In this document: one piece after another, positions 43,366 through 51,609 of the stretch
Layout: every line of letters begins with the position of its first letter
How positions within the stretch are numbered: position 1 is the stretch's first letter
NCBI RefSeq assembly: GCF_002797535.1
Contig: NZ_PGFD01000003.1
Location: 62,001 to 126,000, forward strand
Reading direction: 5' to 3'
DNA length: 64,000 nucleotides
DNA from: Chryseobacterium geocarposphaerae
GTDB taxonomy: Bacteria; Bacteroidota; Bacteroidia; Flavobacteriales; Weeksellaceae
Translations under genes and position numbers: made by a program
The notes under the pieces: model-generated
The model's database searches: none
What the model was told of the DNA's origin: nothing
Seen by the model: only the letters and a program-made list of their open reading frames with translations

Positions 43366-45165
43366 TTATAAATTGATCAATTTATAGGTAACTTCCACAA
43401 GAACTCCCTTCTCATCTTTCTTATCAGTGATCTTGCATTGAATTTCCTGATGATACAGGTCATTCAGAAGAGCAATTCTTTCCAGTGTGTTTTTCATTCC
43501 GCGGCCTTCACGATTTTTTTGATGTTCGGTTTTTTGTTTTTTGCTTTCTTCAATTCCGATTCCGTTATCTTCGATCGTGATTTTCAAATATTGATTTTCC
43601 TTTTCAAAAATTAATTTCAAAAATCCTTTTGTCGTTCTGTAACGAAGCCCGTGCCAGATTGCGTTTTCCAAAAATGGCTGTACCAACATTCCGGGAACTT
43701 TTAAACTTTGGGTATTTAAGGATTCATCAACATCGATTTCATAATCAAATTTATCTGCAAAACGTGTTTTTTCTAAAGCAAGATAATTTTGAAGAAGATC
43801 AAGCTCCTGCTGGAAAGGAATAAAATCTTCAGTAGAATTTTCCATCACGCCACGCATCAGCTTGGAGAATTTTGTCAGATACTGATTGGCTTCCAGTTCA
43901 TTATTGGTCGCAATAAAATGATTAACACTATTCAGGCTGTTAAAGATAAAATGCGGGTTCATCTCTCTGCGCAAAGACTGAAGAGCAATTTTTTTATTCT
44001 TTGTCTGAACCTTTTTCAGGGTTCTGAAAATAAAAACAATCAATCCGGTAAGCAAAACCAAAGCTCCGATCAAACTATAGTTGAATACATTTTTCTTACG
44101 GATAAGCTCATCTTTTAATTCTCTTTCTTTTTCCAGCTGTGAAATTCGTTGTTCGGTATCTTCCAGGATTTTATTGTCTACGAGACTTCTATCCTTGGAA
44201 ACAAGATTGGGAAGTTTCCCCAGAAAATCTCTGTACAGTTGAACGGAAGCATCAATATTTCCTGAAATGGCATACAGGCTGTCCAGTTTTTTTACACTTC
44301 TTTGAGCTTCCAGCGTATGACCTTTATCCAAAGCAATTCCATAGGCATTTTTCAACAGATCCACTGCTTCTTTCGGATCATTTTTTTTAATATAAATATC
44401 CGCCAGTTCCTGTATTTGATTGACCTTTTCCTGTGAGTTTTCTTTTACAAAATCTTCCTTCAAAACCTTCTTTTTAGCTTCAATAGCTTTTTCAAAGTTT
44501 TTGTTTTCAACGTAAAGATCTGCGAGTTTCTGATTGATGGCCAAAGCTTGCTGCGGGGCTTCTCTTTTAGAAATTTTATAGGCTGTATTCAGGTTTTCTT
44601 CGGCACTGGAAACATCTTTCTGTTTAAGATTTACATCAGCCAGCTGACTGTAGCTTTCTGCAAGATCACCTTGTTCGTTTTCTTTTTTACTTAAGTTAAT
44701 ATTACTCTGGATAGCTTCTGCCCTAAGCTCTGGTGTAGGAGAAGAAAGCCTGGTAACATCATTAGAATTAACGGCCTTACTTTTTTCACTGTAGCCCATT
44801 TGTGCCACTCTGCTATAATTGCTGATGGCAGGGGTTATTTTATTTTGTTTTTCCTGTGACTGGGCCAATCTGCGGGTTGCTTTTTCAATATTTGGCTTGT
44901 CATTAAGTTTTTCATACAGATTTTTCGCTTTGGTATAGTACTCTTCACTCTTCGGAAAGTTCCCGCTGTTAAAAAAGGTTTCACCAATATTATAATAAGA
45001 ATCTGCCTGGGCAGGTTCATTTTTTGTGTCCATTGCTTTTTTCAGCTTCTTTGTCTCCACCCGTACATCTTCCACCGTAGCAGAGGTAGTATTAGTGGTT
45101 TGGGAAGACATTGTGTTTCCCCAAAACATCAGTAAAAAGATTGAAAGAAGTGTAAACATTTTCAT
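43366..45165 (-). CDS. TPR-containing LytS-type sensor histidine kinase
   Basis: 599 residues: signal peptide (1-21), about 330 residues of tetratricopeptide repeats facing the periplasm (QADSYYNIGETFFNSGNFPK, NPNLYEKL-like and AEENLNTAYKISKREAPQQA units), coiled segment, one membrane helix near 360-380 (SLIGALVLLTGLIVFIF), then the His_kinase domain with REMNPHFIFNSLNSV (phospho-His H405) and HATPase with PFLENAIWHG and EDNGIGIEE, GRGMKNTLERI. The TPR region probably senses or binds envelope proteins. Its -7 box TATCTTTG lies 5 nt before the ATG, which implies a near-leaderless message. Confidence 0.92.
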   Translation of the reverse strand: MKMFTLLSIFLLMFWGNTMSSQTTNTTSATVEDVRVETKKLKKAMDTKNEPAQADSYYNIGETFFNSGNFPKSEEYYTKAKNLYEKLNDKPNIEKATRRLAQSQEKQNKITPAISNYSRVAQMGYSEKSKAVNSNDVTRLSSPTPELRAEAIQSNINLSKKENEQGDLAESYSQLADVNLKQKDVSSAEENLNTAYKISKREAPQQALAINQKLADLYVENKNFEKAIEAKKKVLKEDFVKENSQEKVNQIQELADIYIKKNDPKEAVDLLKNAYGIALDKGHTLEAQRSVKKLDSLYAISGNIDASVQLYRDFLGKLPNLVSKDRSLVDNKILEDTEQRISQLEKERELKDELIRKKNVFNYSLIGALVLLTGLIVFIFRTLKKVQTKNKKIALQSLRREMNPHFIFNSLNSVNHFIATNNELEANQYLTKFSKLMRGVMENSTEDFIPFQQELDLLQNYLALEKTRFADKFDYEIDVDESLNTQSLKVPGMLVQPFLENAIWHGLRYRTTKGFLKLIFEKENQYLKITIEDNGIGIEESKKQKTEHQKNREGRGMKNTLERIALLNDLYHQEIQCKITDKKDEKGVLVEVTYKLINL

Positions 45166-45169
45166 AAAA

Positions 45170-45200
45170 CAAAGATATACATATATATAGTGTATTCAAA
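45170..45200 (-). promoter_or_regulatory. Consensus promoter of the TPR kinase gene
   Basis: Reverse strand: TTTG (45200-45197), 19 bp, TATCTTTG (45177-45170), a perfect Bacteroidota promoter. It begins 5 bp from the LytTR repeat (45206-45235), so the regulator could also act on its own operon. Confidence 0.7.
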
Positions 45201-45205
45201 AACTA

Positions 45206-45272
45206 TTCACCAAGCGAAAATCCCCTTTCACCAAGTTTAGTCTTTGATAATGTGAGCGTAAGGCTAAGTTTG
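45206..45272 (+). promoter_or_regulatory. LytTR-type direct repeat and promoter, site 1
   Basis: TTCACCAAG (45206-45214), 12 bp, TTCACCAAG (45227-45235), 29 bp, then the -7 box TAAGTTTG (45265-45272). A TTTG (45243-45246) lies 18 bp before the -7 box, giving a full promoter. It precedes the SIMPL gene at 45300. Confidence 0.75.
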
Positions 45273-45299
45273 GAGCAAAATAATTCAAATTTAAAAATC

Positions 45300-46217
45300 A
45301 TGAAAAAACTAACTCTTACTTTTTTACTCATTATGGTATCTTTTTTAAGTCTTTCAAAAGCACAGGTTGGAGGAAACCAGATCTACAGAGACAGAAATAA
45401 CAACGACTATCCCACTCCCAAAAATTTACCTGAATTCATCAACACCAATACCTATTTTGCTACCGATTCAACCTTAATTATCACCGTAAAAGTATTGATG
45501 AACAAAACGGCAGACCAATATAAACTTACACTGGGTTTGAATGAAGAAGCAGCCACTCCAAAAATTGCCATTGAAAATATCAACAGGAGAATCAGCGGTT
45601 TTATGAAAAGAATATCCTCAATGGGCATCAAAGACAATGATATCTTTGTAGACTTTATATCTCAGACCAAAATCTATGACTACAACGTCAATAAAGATTC
45701 ACAGACTGCCATCCAGAAAATGGATGGATTTGAAACCAAGAAAAACATCATTATTACGGTAAACAAACACTCAATGATTGAAAAACTGATCTCTGAAGCT
45801 TCAGACTTCCAGATCTATGATGTTATTAAGGTAGATTATATCAGTAGTGATATTGATAAAATCCAGGAAGAACTTCTCAAAGAGGCTTATTCAGTTTTCG
45901 ACAAAAAAAAGGAAAATTATTTTAAACTGTTTAAAAAGGAAATTATTGGAAATCCCACCGCTTCTTCAGGCTTTACTTATGTTTTCCCAAAAAGCCAATA
46001 TCAGAATTATACAGCTTTTGAAAGTGCCAATGTTACGTATGGATATGATTCAAAATATGTCAGAAAGGAAGAAAGAAAATCTAAAACCTTTTATTATGAT
46101 GGGACAGATTATACCGGCTTTGATAAAGTAATCAATAATGCTGATCCGGAAGTGGGTATACAATATATCATGAACCTCAACGTAAAATATGATCTGAAAA
46201 AGAATAAAGGAAACTAA
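45300..46217 (+). CDS. Secreted SIMPL-domain (DUF541) protein
   Basis: 305 residues from ATG 45300 (MKKLTLTFLLIMVSFLSLSK); 16 codons of earlier open frame lie in the promoter. Signal peptide to about 22. The mature part holds a SIMPL/YggE-like domain: TLIITVKVLMNKTADQYKLT, AIENINRRISGFMKRISSMG, IKDNDIFVDFISQTKIYDYN and DVIKVDYISSDIDKIQEELL. SIMPL proteins occur in the periplasm, in several cases with a role in stress response, but the biochemistry is not settled. It begins the cluster under the LytTR direct repeats. Near 165-215 it has a longer insertion than most members. Confidence 0.8.
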   Translation: MKKLTLTFLLIMVSFLSLSKAQVGGNQIYRDRNNNDYPTPKNLPEFINTNTYFATDSTLIITVKVLMNKTADQYKLTLGLNEEAATPKIAIENINRRISGFMKRISSMGIKDNDIFVDFISQTKIYDYNVNKDSQTAIQKMDGFETKKNIIITVNKHSMIEKLISEASDFQIYDVIKVDYISSDIDKIQEELLKEAYSVFDKKKENYFKLFKKEIIGNPTASSGFTYVFPKSQYQNYTAFESANVTYGYDSKYVRKEERKSKTFYYDGTDYTGFDKVINNADPEVGIQYIMNLNVKYDLKKNKGN

Positions 46218-46230
46218 TCATTTTTCGGAA

Positions 46231-46296
46231 CTCACCAAGTGAAAGCTCCGTTTCACCAAGTCTCCCGGTTTCAGGCTTCTGATCGGCGTAATTTTA
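46231..46296 (+). promoter_or_regulatory. LytTR-type direct repeat and promoter, site 2
   Basis: CTCACCAAG (46231-46239), 12 bp, TTCACCAAG (46252-46260), 28 bp, then TAATTTTA (46289-46296) as -7 box. No -33 TTTG is seen, so activation by the bound regulator is probable. Confidence 0.72.
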
Positions 46297-46329
46297 CATC
46301 AGTAATTAAAAATTTAAAAACAGGAAATT

Positions 46330-47010
46330 ATGAAATTGAAACTTTTTTTATTAATCGGAATTTTAACTCTTGGAAGCTTTGTAAATGCACAGACACAAGA
46401 AGTAAAGAAAAATGCAATTGAAGTAACAGGTGTTGCGGAAATGGAAGTAGAACCGGATGAAATCATCTTCAGCATCGGAATAAAAGCAGACAATAAAAAT
46501 GATCTGGCAGATAATGAGAAGAAGTTATTTGAAACCTTAAAGAATGCGGGAGTAAAGAACGAAGACATTAAGTTCAAATCAATGTATCAGAATATTTACT
46601 CTAAAACAGCCAAGTTTACTAAAAGCTATCAGTTTAAAGCCAGTACAAAATCAAGTCTGAGTAAAATTTTTGAAGACCTGAACCAAAAATGGGTAAGCAG
46701 CCTGAACATCGCAGAGGTAAAGAATACTAAAATTGCAGATTTCAGAAAAGCAGTAAAGATCAATGCTCTGAAAGCCACTAAAGAAAAAGCAGATTATTTA
46801 TTGGAAAGCATGGGTAAAAAGACAGGAAATGCTCTTGAAATTATAGAAATAGAAGACTACACCAGCGATATGATCATGCCTGCAGCTTATAAAGGAAGAG
46901 CAAGCAATATCCAGCTGGAAATGGCTGATGCTCCGGTAGATTATTCTTTCGATAACATTGAAAACATCAAGCTGAAATACAGCATCAAAACAAGATATGA
47001 AATCCTTTAA
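46330..47010 (+). CDS. Secreted SIMPL-domain (DUF541) protein
   Basis: 226 residues with a signal peptide (1-20, ending VNAQ). This is a more typical SIMPL/YggE protein: NAIEVTGVAEMEVEPDEIIF, GIKADNKNDLADNEKKLFET, LKNAGVKNEDIKFKSMYQNI and IADFRKAVKINALKATKEKA, ending DNIENIKLKYSIKTRYEIL. It is a paralogue of the previous gene in fold but shorter. It has its own LytTR-type site upstream and a terminator downstream, so it can be expressed alone. Confidence 0.88.
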   Translation: MKLKLFLLIGILTLGSFVNAQTQEVKKNAIEVTGVAEMEVEPDEIIFSIGIKADNKNDLADNEKKLFETLKNAGVKNEDIKFKSMYQNIYSKTAKFTKSYQFKASTKSSLSKIFEDLNQKWVSSLNIAEVKNTKIADFRKAVKINALKATKEKADYLLESMGKKTGNALEIIEIEDYTSDMIMPAAYKGRASNIQLEMADAPVDYSFDNIENIKLKYSIKTRYEIL

Positions 47011-47028
47011 AAATAAATGATTTAAAAG

Positions 47029-47058
47029 ACAGTTCCTTAGGAGCTGTTTTTATTTTTT
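47029..47058 (+). terminator. Intrinsic terminator
   Basis: ACAGTTCC (47029-47036) pairs with GGAGCTGT (47040-47047, one G-T pair), followed by TTTTATTTTTT. It separates the second SIMPL gene from the vWA promoter. Confidence 0.75.
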
Positions 47059-47071
47059 ACTTCCAGCACAA

Positions 47072-47137
47072 CTCACCAAGTCAAAAGGCCACTTCACCAA
47101 GTTGCCTGATTTTCAGCTTTAAATAGGGATAACTTTA
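47072..47137 (+). promoter_or_regulatory. LytTR-type direct repeat and promoter, site 3
   Basis: CTCACCAAG (47072-47080), 12 bp, TTCACCAAG (47093-47101), 28 bp, then TAACTTTA (47130-47137). It has the same layout as site 2 and precedes the vWA gene at 47210 with a leader of about 65 nt. Confidence 0.72.
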
Positions 47138-47209
47138 CGTCAGAATTCAAAATAATAAATGATGAAACGTTAGCCAATTACAATAAACAACTTATAAAAA
47201 AATAACAAT

Positions 47210-48400
47210 ATGACAACTCTAAAAATCTTAGCACTTGCAGCGGTTACAGCCTTTTCAAGTTCCGGTAATATTCCGGAAAACCGCTCTACAAAAAGTAATG
47301 TTGAAAGCCATTTACCGGCACAAAAAATAACAGTGATTCCGGCCAACTCAACCTTAAAGGACAATAAAATTCAGGTTGCTCTTTTACTGGATACCTCCAA
47401 TAGTATGGACGGATTGATTGATCAGGCAAAATCCAGACTGTGGAATATTGTAAATACGTTGACCACTTTAAAGTACAACGGAAAATCTCCCCAGATTGAA
47501 ATTGCATTGTACGAATACGGAAATGACGGAATTCGTGATGAAAACTACATCCGGCAGGTTGCACCGTTGACCCAGGATCTAGATCTGGTTTCGGAAAAGT
47601 TATTCGGATTAAGAACCAACGGCGGAAGTGAATATTGCGGTGCCGTTATTCGTGATGCTTCTGCCAATCTGAACTGGGACAGCAATGATAAAAGTATGAA
47701 ACTGATTTATATTGCAGGAAATGAACCTTTTGACCAAGGAAGAATTAATTATAAAGAAGTGATTTCCAATGCCAAAAGAAAGAATATCTACACCAACACT
47801 ATTTTCTGCGGAAACAGGGATGAAGGCATCCAGACGTTCTGGCAAAACGGAGCATCTTTGGGAGGTGGAAAATATTTCAATATCGACAGTGACAGAAAAG
47901 TACTCTATATTGAAACGCCCTACGACAGCAAAATTTCCGAATGCAATGCAAAGCTGAATAATACTTATATCTATTACGGAAATCACGGTTCGGAATACAG
48001 ACTAAAGCAGATTACGCAGGATAAAAACGCCGAATCCCAGTCAGCATCCAACTTAGTGGAAAGAGCCGTTGCCAAATCCAAAAAGAATGCTTACAAAAAT
48101 GACCATTGGGATCTGGTAGATAAAGCTGAAAAGGATGCCGGATTTATTGCCAATGTAAAAGAAAGTGAACTTCCTGCCGAACTGAAAGGAAAAAGCAAGG
48201 AAGAAATTCAAAAAACGATCACGGCAAAGTCTGCCGAACGTGAAAAAATCCAGAAAGAAATTGAAGAATTGTCTAAGAAACGTCAGAATTACATTGATGA
48301 AGAAATGAAAAAAAGAGGAAGTTCAGATTCTGATGACCTTGGAAAAGCGATAGAAAAGTCGGTTCTTGAGCTGGCAAAGAAAAACGGATATAGTTTATAA
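47210..48400 (+). CDS. Secreted von Willebrand factor A domain protein
   Basis: 396 residues. A short hydrophobic N-terminus (TLKILALAAVTAFSSSG) looks like a signal peptide with a weak cleavage site. The vWA domain spans about 53-240: VALLLDTSNSMDGLIDQAKS carries the MIDAS DxSxS, and RTNGGSEYCGAVIRDASANL and KLIYIAGNEPFDQGRINYKE supply the other metal loops. The C-terminal third is charged and helical (KSKEEIQKTITAKSAEREKI, a coiled coil). vWA domains bind partner proteins through Mg2+. The third gene under the direct-repeat promoter class. Confidence 0.88.
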   Translation: MTTLKILALAAVTAFSSSGNIPENRSTKSNVESHLPAQKITVIPANSTLKDNKIQVALLLDTSNSMDGLIDQAKSRLWNIVNTLTTLKYNGKSPQIEIALYEYGNDGIRDENYIRQVAPLTQDLDLVSEKLFGLRTNGGSEYCGAVIRDASANLNWDSNDKSMKLIYIAGNEPFDQGRINYKEVISNAKRKNIYTNTIFCGNRDEGIQTFWQNGASLGGGKYFNIDSDRKVLYIETPYDSKISECNAKLNNTYIYYGNHGSEYRLKQITQDKNAESQSASNLVERAVAKSKKNAYKNDHWDLVDKAEKDAGFIANVKESELPAELKGKSKEEIQKTITAKSAEREKIQKEIEELSKKRQNYIDEEMKKRGSSDSDDLGKAIEKSVLELAKKNGYSL

Positions 48401-48443
48401 TGTTAGAGTCTTGTTACAGATTTAATGAATCTGTAAGTTTTGA

Positions 48444-48476
48444 AGTTTCGGCGGCGGCTTTGCCGCCGCCGAAACT
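48444..48476. repeat. Perfect GC-rich hairpin overlapping a stop codon
   Basis: AGTTTCGGCGGCGGC (48444-48458), loop TTT, GCCGCCGCCGAAACT (48462-48476). The 15-bp stem is perfect, far more GC-rich than its surroundings, and overlaps the stop codon of the reverse-strand FAD gene. Neither side has a T-run, so it is not a usual terminator; it may act as a 3' stem that ends or protects the converging transcripts. Confidence 0.6.
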
Positions 48477-49680
48477 ATCTTCCAAATTTAAAATATTTTG
48501 AAAGCAGGTGTTTTTTACCTTTCATAAACAATGAGACCATATCCATCCCTATTACAGAAAAAGTAATCCCGTTTCCGCCAAAACCAAGAACGAAATAAGA
48601 ATTTTTAAATTCTTCATGGGTTCCTATATATGGAAGACCATCTTTTGTTTCTCCGAAAGTTCCGGCCCAGACAAAGTCTGTATAAAACTGATAAGCAGGT
48701 TTTATTTTTGCTAAGGTTTTAAGAATTTCTTTTTCTTTCTTATTTAAAAGAGCATCACGTTTTTTCGCGTTATAAAAATCTTCATCTCCTCCGCCTATCA
48801 GTAATCTGCCATCATCTGTTGTCCGCATATACATATAGGGATCATCCGTATTCCAGACCAATGTACTGTCGACACGTTTTCCTTGTTTTGGAGCTATTTC
48901 CGAAACGACAGCATAGGTACTTTTCAAATTAACGAAATGTTCTTTGATAATGCTTGCACTTTCATAGCCAATACAATAAACAATTTTTTTTGCTTTGATC
49001 TGAAATCCGGAGTCCACAGTGGCAATATTAAACCCTTTATGGTATTCCACTTTTATCATTTCTGTTTTATCAAAGACTCTTAAGCCCCTTCTTATATTGA
49101 TTTCAAATAATTCATGGGCAAATCTAAATGCATCAATACTTGCCCCTTGTTTGGATAGAATTCCGCCATATGTATTTTCAAAGCCAAATTTTTTAGATAC
49201 CTCACCGGCTTCCATCCATTGTACTTTGAAACCTGCTTTTTTTCTGGCATCAAATTCTTTTTTCAATCTCTCTACGTCTTTCTTTTTCGAGGCAAAATAC
49301 AGAGACTCTTTTCTTGTAAATCCCGCATCTGACTTAATCTCTTTCGAAAGCTTTTCAATCTTATCAATAGCATCAGAACAAGCTTTATAGCTTTCAACGG
49401 CTCCTTTTTCTCCTATTTTTTCGATCAATTCAAAAAGAGGAATATCAATTTCGTATTGCAGCATTGAAGTGGTTGCTGAGGTACTTCCATTGCATATTTC
49501 ACGTTTATCAATAAGGATTGTTTTATAACCATCTTTTATCATTTGGTGAGCAATTAAACTCCCTGTAATTCCTCCTCCGATAATTAAAACTTCACATTCT
49601 TCATTCGATTTCAGGGAAGGGTATGAATTGACCAATCCATTTTTTAAAAGCCAAAACGGTTCATTTGATTTAAGATCCAC
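48475..49680 (-). CDS. FAD-dependent oxidoreductase (DAO family)
   Basis: 401 residues from GTG 49680 (no nearby ATG). The FAD-binding GxGxxG is in CEVLIIGGGITGSLIAHQMI near 28-47, followed by TILIDKREICNGSTSATTSM. VSEIAPKQGKRVDSTLVWNT and MRTTDDGRLLIGGGDEDFYN belong to the D-amino-acid-oxidase superfamily, and FGGNGITFSVIGMDMV is the C-terminal FAD contact. The group includes glycine/sarcosine oxidases and glycerol-3-phosphate-like dehydrogenases; the substrate is not readable. No signal peptide. Confidence 0.88.
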   Translation of the reverse strand: MDLKSNEPFWLLKNGLVNSYPSLKSNEECEVLIIGGGITGSLIAHQMIKDGYKTILIDKREICNGSTSATTSMLQYEIDIPLFELIEKIGEKGAVESYKACSDAIDKIEKLSKEIKSDAGFTRKESLYFASKKKDVERLKKEFDARKKAGFKVQWMEAGEVSKKFGFENTYGGILSKQGASIDAFRFAHELFEINIRRGLRVFDKTEMIKVEYHKGFNIATVDSGFQIKAKKIVYCIGYESASIIKEHFVNLKSTYAVVSEIAPKQGKRVDSTLVWNTDDPYMYMRTTDDGRLLIGGGDEDFYNAKKRDALLNKKEKEILKTLAKIKPAYQFYTDFVWAGTFGETKDGLPYIGTHEEFKNSYFVLGFGGNGITFSVIGMDMVSLFMKGKKHLLSKYFKFGR

Positions 49681-49799
49681 AAGATTATTTTTTTTCTTTA
49701 CGCTATCAACAATTAAGCCTTTTTATTTTTATTGAAATTAAAATAATGGTTTAATTTTTGTTTTGGACATCCAACAACAAACCACCAAAACATAAAAAT

Positions 49800-50180
49800 A
49801 TGATAACAGTTATTCCAGAAGCTCCTGAGAATGTTGCAGCTTTCAATGCAACGGGAGAAGTAACGAAAGAAGATTTTGAAAACCTTGTATTTCCTGTGGT
49901 AAAACAAAAAGTAGATCATTTTCATGAACTCAATTATTTGCTTTATCTGGATACAGATATTGATAAATTTACCGTGGGAGCTTGGCTTAAAGATGCGCTT
50001 TTAGGGTTAAAAAATTTAGCCAACTGGAACAGGGCCGCCATTGTAACAGACAAAAAAGGGGTTCAGAATTTTACCGACATTTTCAGTGTTCTGATGCCGG
50101 GTGAATTTAAATCCTTTCCAAAAGGGAATCTTTACAACGCCATGTACTGGTGTAAAAATGGCAATGAAGTAGAAGTATAA
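49800..50180 (+). CDS. SpoIIAA-like (STAS/SEC14-type) protein
   Basis: 126 residues from ATG 49800 (MITVIPEAPENVAAFNATGE); a longer frame upstream is promoter DNA. The pattern FNATGEVTKEDFENLVFPVV, YLLYLDTDIDKFTVGAWLKD and ALLGLKNLANWNRAAIVTDK followed by FKSFPKGNLYNAMYWC is that of the SpoIIAA-like family, which has the STAS fold. Members occur widely in Bacteroidota and often accumulate on stress, but their partner is unknown. It ends at a strong bidirectional terminator. Confidence 0.88.
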   Translation: MITVIPEAPENVAAFNATGEVTKEDFENLVFPVVKQKVDHFHELNYLLYLDTDIDKFTVGAWLKDALLGLKNLANWNRAAIVTDKKGVQNFTDIFSVLMPGEFKSFPKGNLYNAMYWCKNGNEVEV

Positions 50181-50200
50181 TTCATTCATAAAAACCCTAT

Positions 50201-50232
50201 AAAAAAGAGAAGCAAAATTGCTTCTCTTTTTT
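50201..50232. terminator. Bidirectional intrinsic terminator
   Basis: AAAAAAGAGAAGCAA pairs perfectly with TTGCTTCTCTTTTTT. It lies between convergent genes and touches the stop codon region of the MFS gene. Confidence 0.88.
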
Positions 50233-51433
50233 ATTTGTCACACGATACACATTCCACTGCAAGATCATCTTCTCCCCGCTGTTGTGAACCGTATAAGTAT
50301 TTATACCTTAAGGCAATCACTAATCCGATAAAAGTCATCCCGACTCCCACCAATGATGGATAATTAAAAGAGAATCCGTGCTCCAAAGGAATACCTCCCA
50401 GGAAGGCTCCCATCGCATTCGCAATATTAAATGCTGCCTGCATAAATGCTGCCGCCATCATTTCACTTTTAGGTGCCGCCTTCATCATCATGATATTAAT
50501 AGGTGCTGAAACCGACATTGATAATGCTCCACAAACAAAAGTCAATATTAATGCTGCCGTTTGGTTGTCCGACAAGAAAAACACTCCTGCCAATGCAGAC
50601 ATCATTAAAAATATTAATAATATGCAGGTTTTTTCAGGGCTCATTCTATCGGAAATATATCCTCCAACAAGATTTCCAACCACCATTCCGCCTCCTGCAA
50701 GTATCATTACATAAGCCATCTGGCTTTCTTTAATTCCTGCTACAATTGTCATTAAAGGCGTAATATAACTGAACCATGTAAATAGTCCTCCAAAACCTAT
50801 TGCTGTAATCAGCAGAACCAGCCATGACTGTCTGCTTTTAAGAAATTTCAGCTCTTCCAAAAAATGACTGTCTTCTTTCTTTTCCAAGACAGGAAGCCAG
50901 AGTTTTAAAGAGATTAAAGTTAATAATCCAATTACAGCTACAATCGCAAAATACCATCTCCAATGGAAGGTATGGCCAATGTAAGTAACCAGTGGAACCA
51001 TTGCGAGATTGGCAACGGTAAGGCCGGTAAACATTAAAGAAATATAAAATGCTTCTTTTCCTTTCCCTGCCATTCTGGCTGCAACTACGGTTCCCACCCC
51101 GAAAAATGCTCCATGTGGCAATCCGGACAGGAATCTGATAATTAACATGGTTGTATAATCGGGTGCAATCGCCGATAAAGCATTGAATAAGGTAAAAATC
51201 ACCATTAATGTAATCAGCACTTTTTTAGGAGGAAACTTTACAGAATATCCTATTAAAATAGGTGCTCCGATTACAACTCCCATTGCATAAGCAGAAATTA
51301 AATGTCCTGCTTCAGGAATCGAGATCTGAAGTGATTTCGCAATATCAGGAAGGAGCCCCATCACCGTAAATTCCGTAGTTCCAATTCCTAAACCTCCTAT
51401 TGCAAGCGGCAAAATTCTTTTATCCAATCCCAT
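50231..51433 (-). CDS. MFS transporter (AraJ-like)
   Basis: 400 residues from ATG 51433 (MGLDKRILPLAIGGLGIGTT); a 23-codon upstream extension is not family-like. Twelve hydrophobic segments; FTVMGLLPDIAKSLQISIPE and ISAYAMGVVIGAPILIGYSV start the family, RFLSGLPHGAFFGVGTVVAA is the conserved loop 4-5 region, and NLVGGYISDRMSPEKT the loop 8-9. It matches the AraJ/YdhP-type efflux group of the major facilitator superfamily. An AraC-type regulator is divergent across 176 bp and likely controls it. Confidence 0.92.
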   Translation of the reverse strand: MGLDKRILPLAIGGLGIGTTEFTVMGLLPDIAKSLQISIPEAGHLISAYAMGVVIGAPILIGYSVKFPPKKVLITLMVIFTLFNALSAIAPDYTTMLIIRFLSGLPHGAFFGVGTVVAARMAGKGKEAFYISLMFTGLTVANLAMVPLVTYIGHTFHWRWYFAIVAVIGLLTLISLKLWLPVLEKKEDSHFLEELKFLKSRQSWLVLLITAIGFGGLFTWFSYITPLMTIVAGIKESQMAYVMILAGGGMVVGNLVGGYISDRMSPEKTCILLIFLMMSALAGVFFLSDNQTAALILTFVCGALSMSVSAPINIMMMKAAPKSEMMAAAFMQAAFNIANAMGAFLGGIPLEHGFSFNYPSLVGVGMTFIGLVIALRYKYLYGSQQRGEDDLAVECVSCDK

Positions 51434-51548
51434 AAATCTAAACCTTTTTTGAATTTTTAGAAAGAACCGATCACAACAATCGATTATAATTTGAAAATGC
51501 AAAAATCGAAAGAAAATATGGCTTTGACCTCCACTCAGATGACATTAA

Positions 51549-51581
51549 TTTGCTCCATATTAACCTTTTTTATTAATTTTA
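51549..51581 (+). promoter_or_regulatory. Promoter of the AraC-type gene
   Basis: TTTG (51549-51552), 21 bp, TAATTTTA (51574-51581), near the Bacteroidota consensus and 28 nt before the ATG at 51610. Confidence 0.45.
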
Positions 51582-51609
51582 CACTCTTAAATAATCAAAT
51601 CAGGACAAA

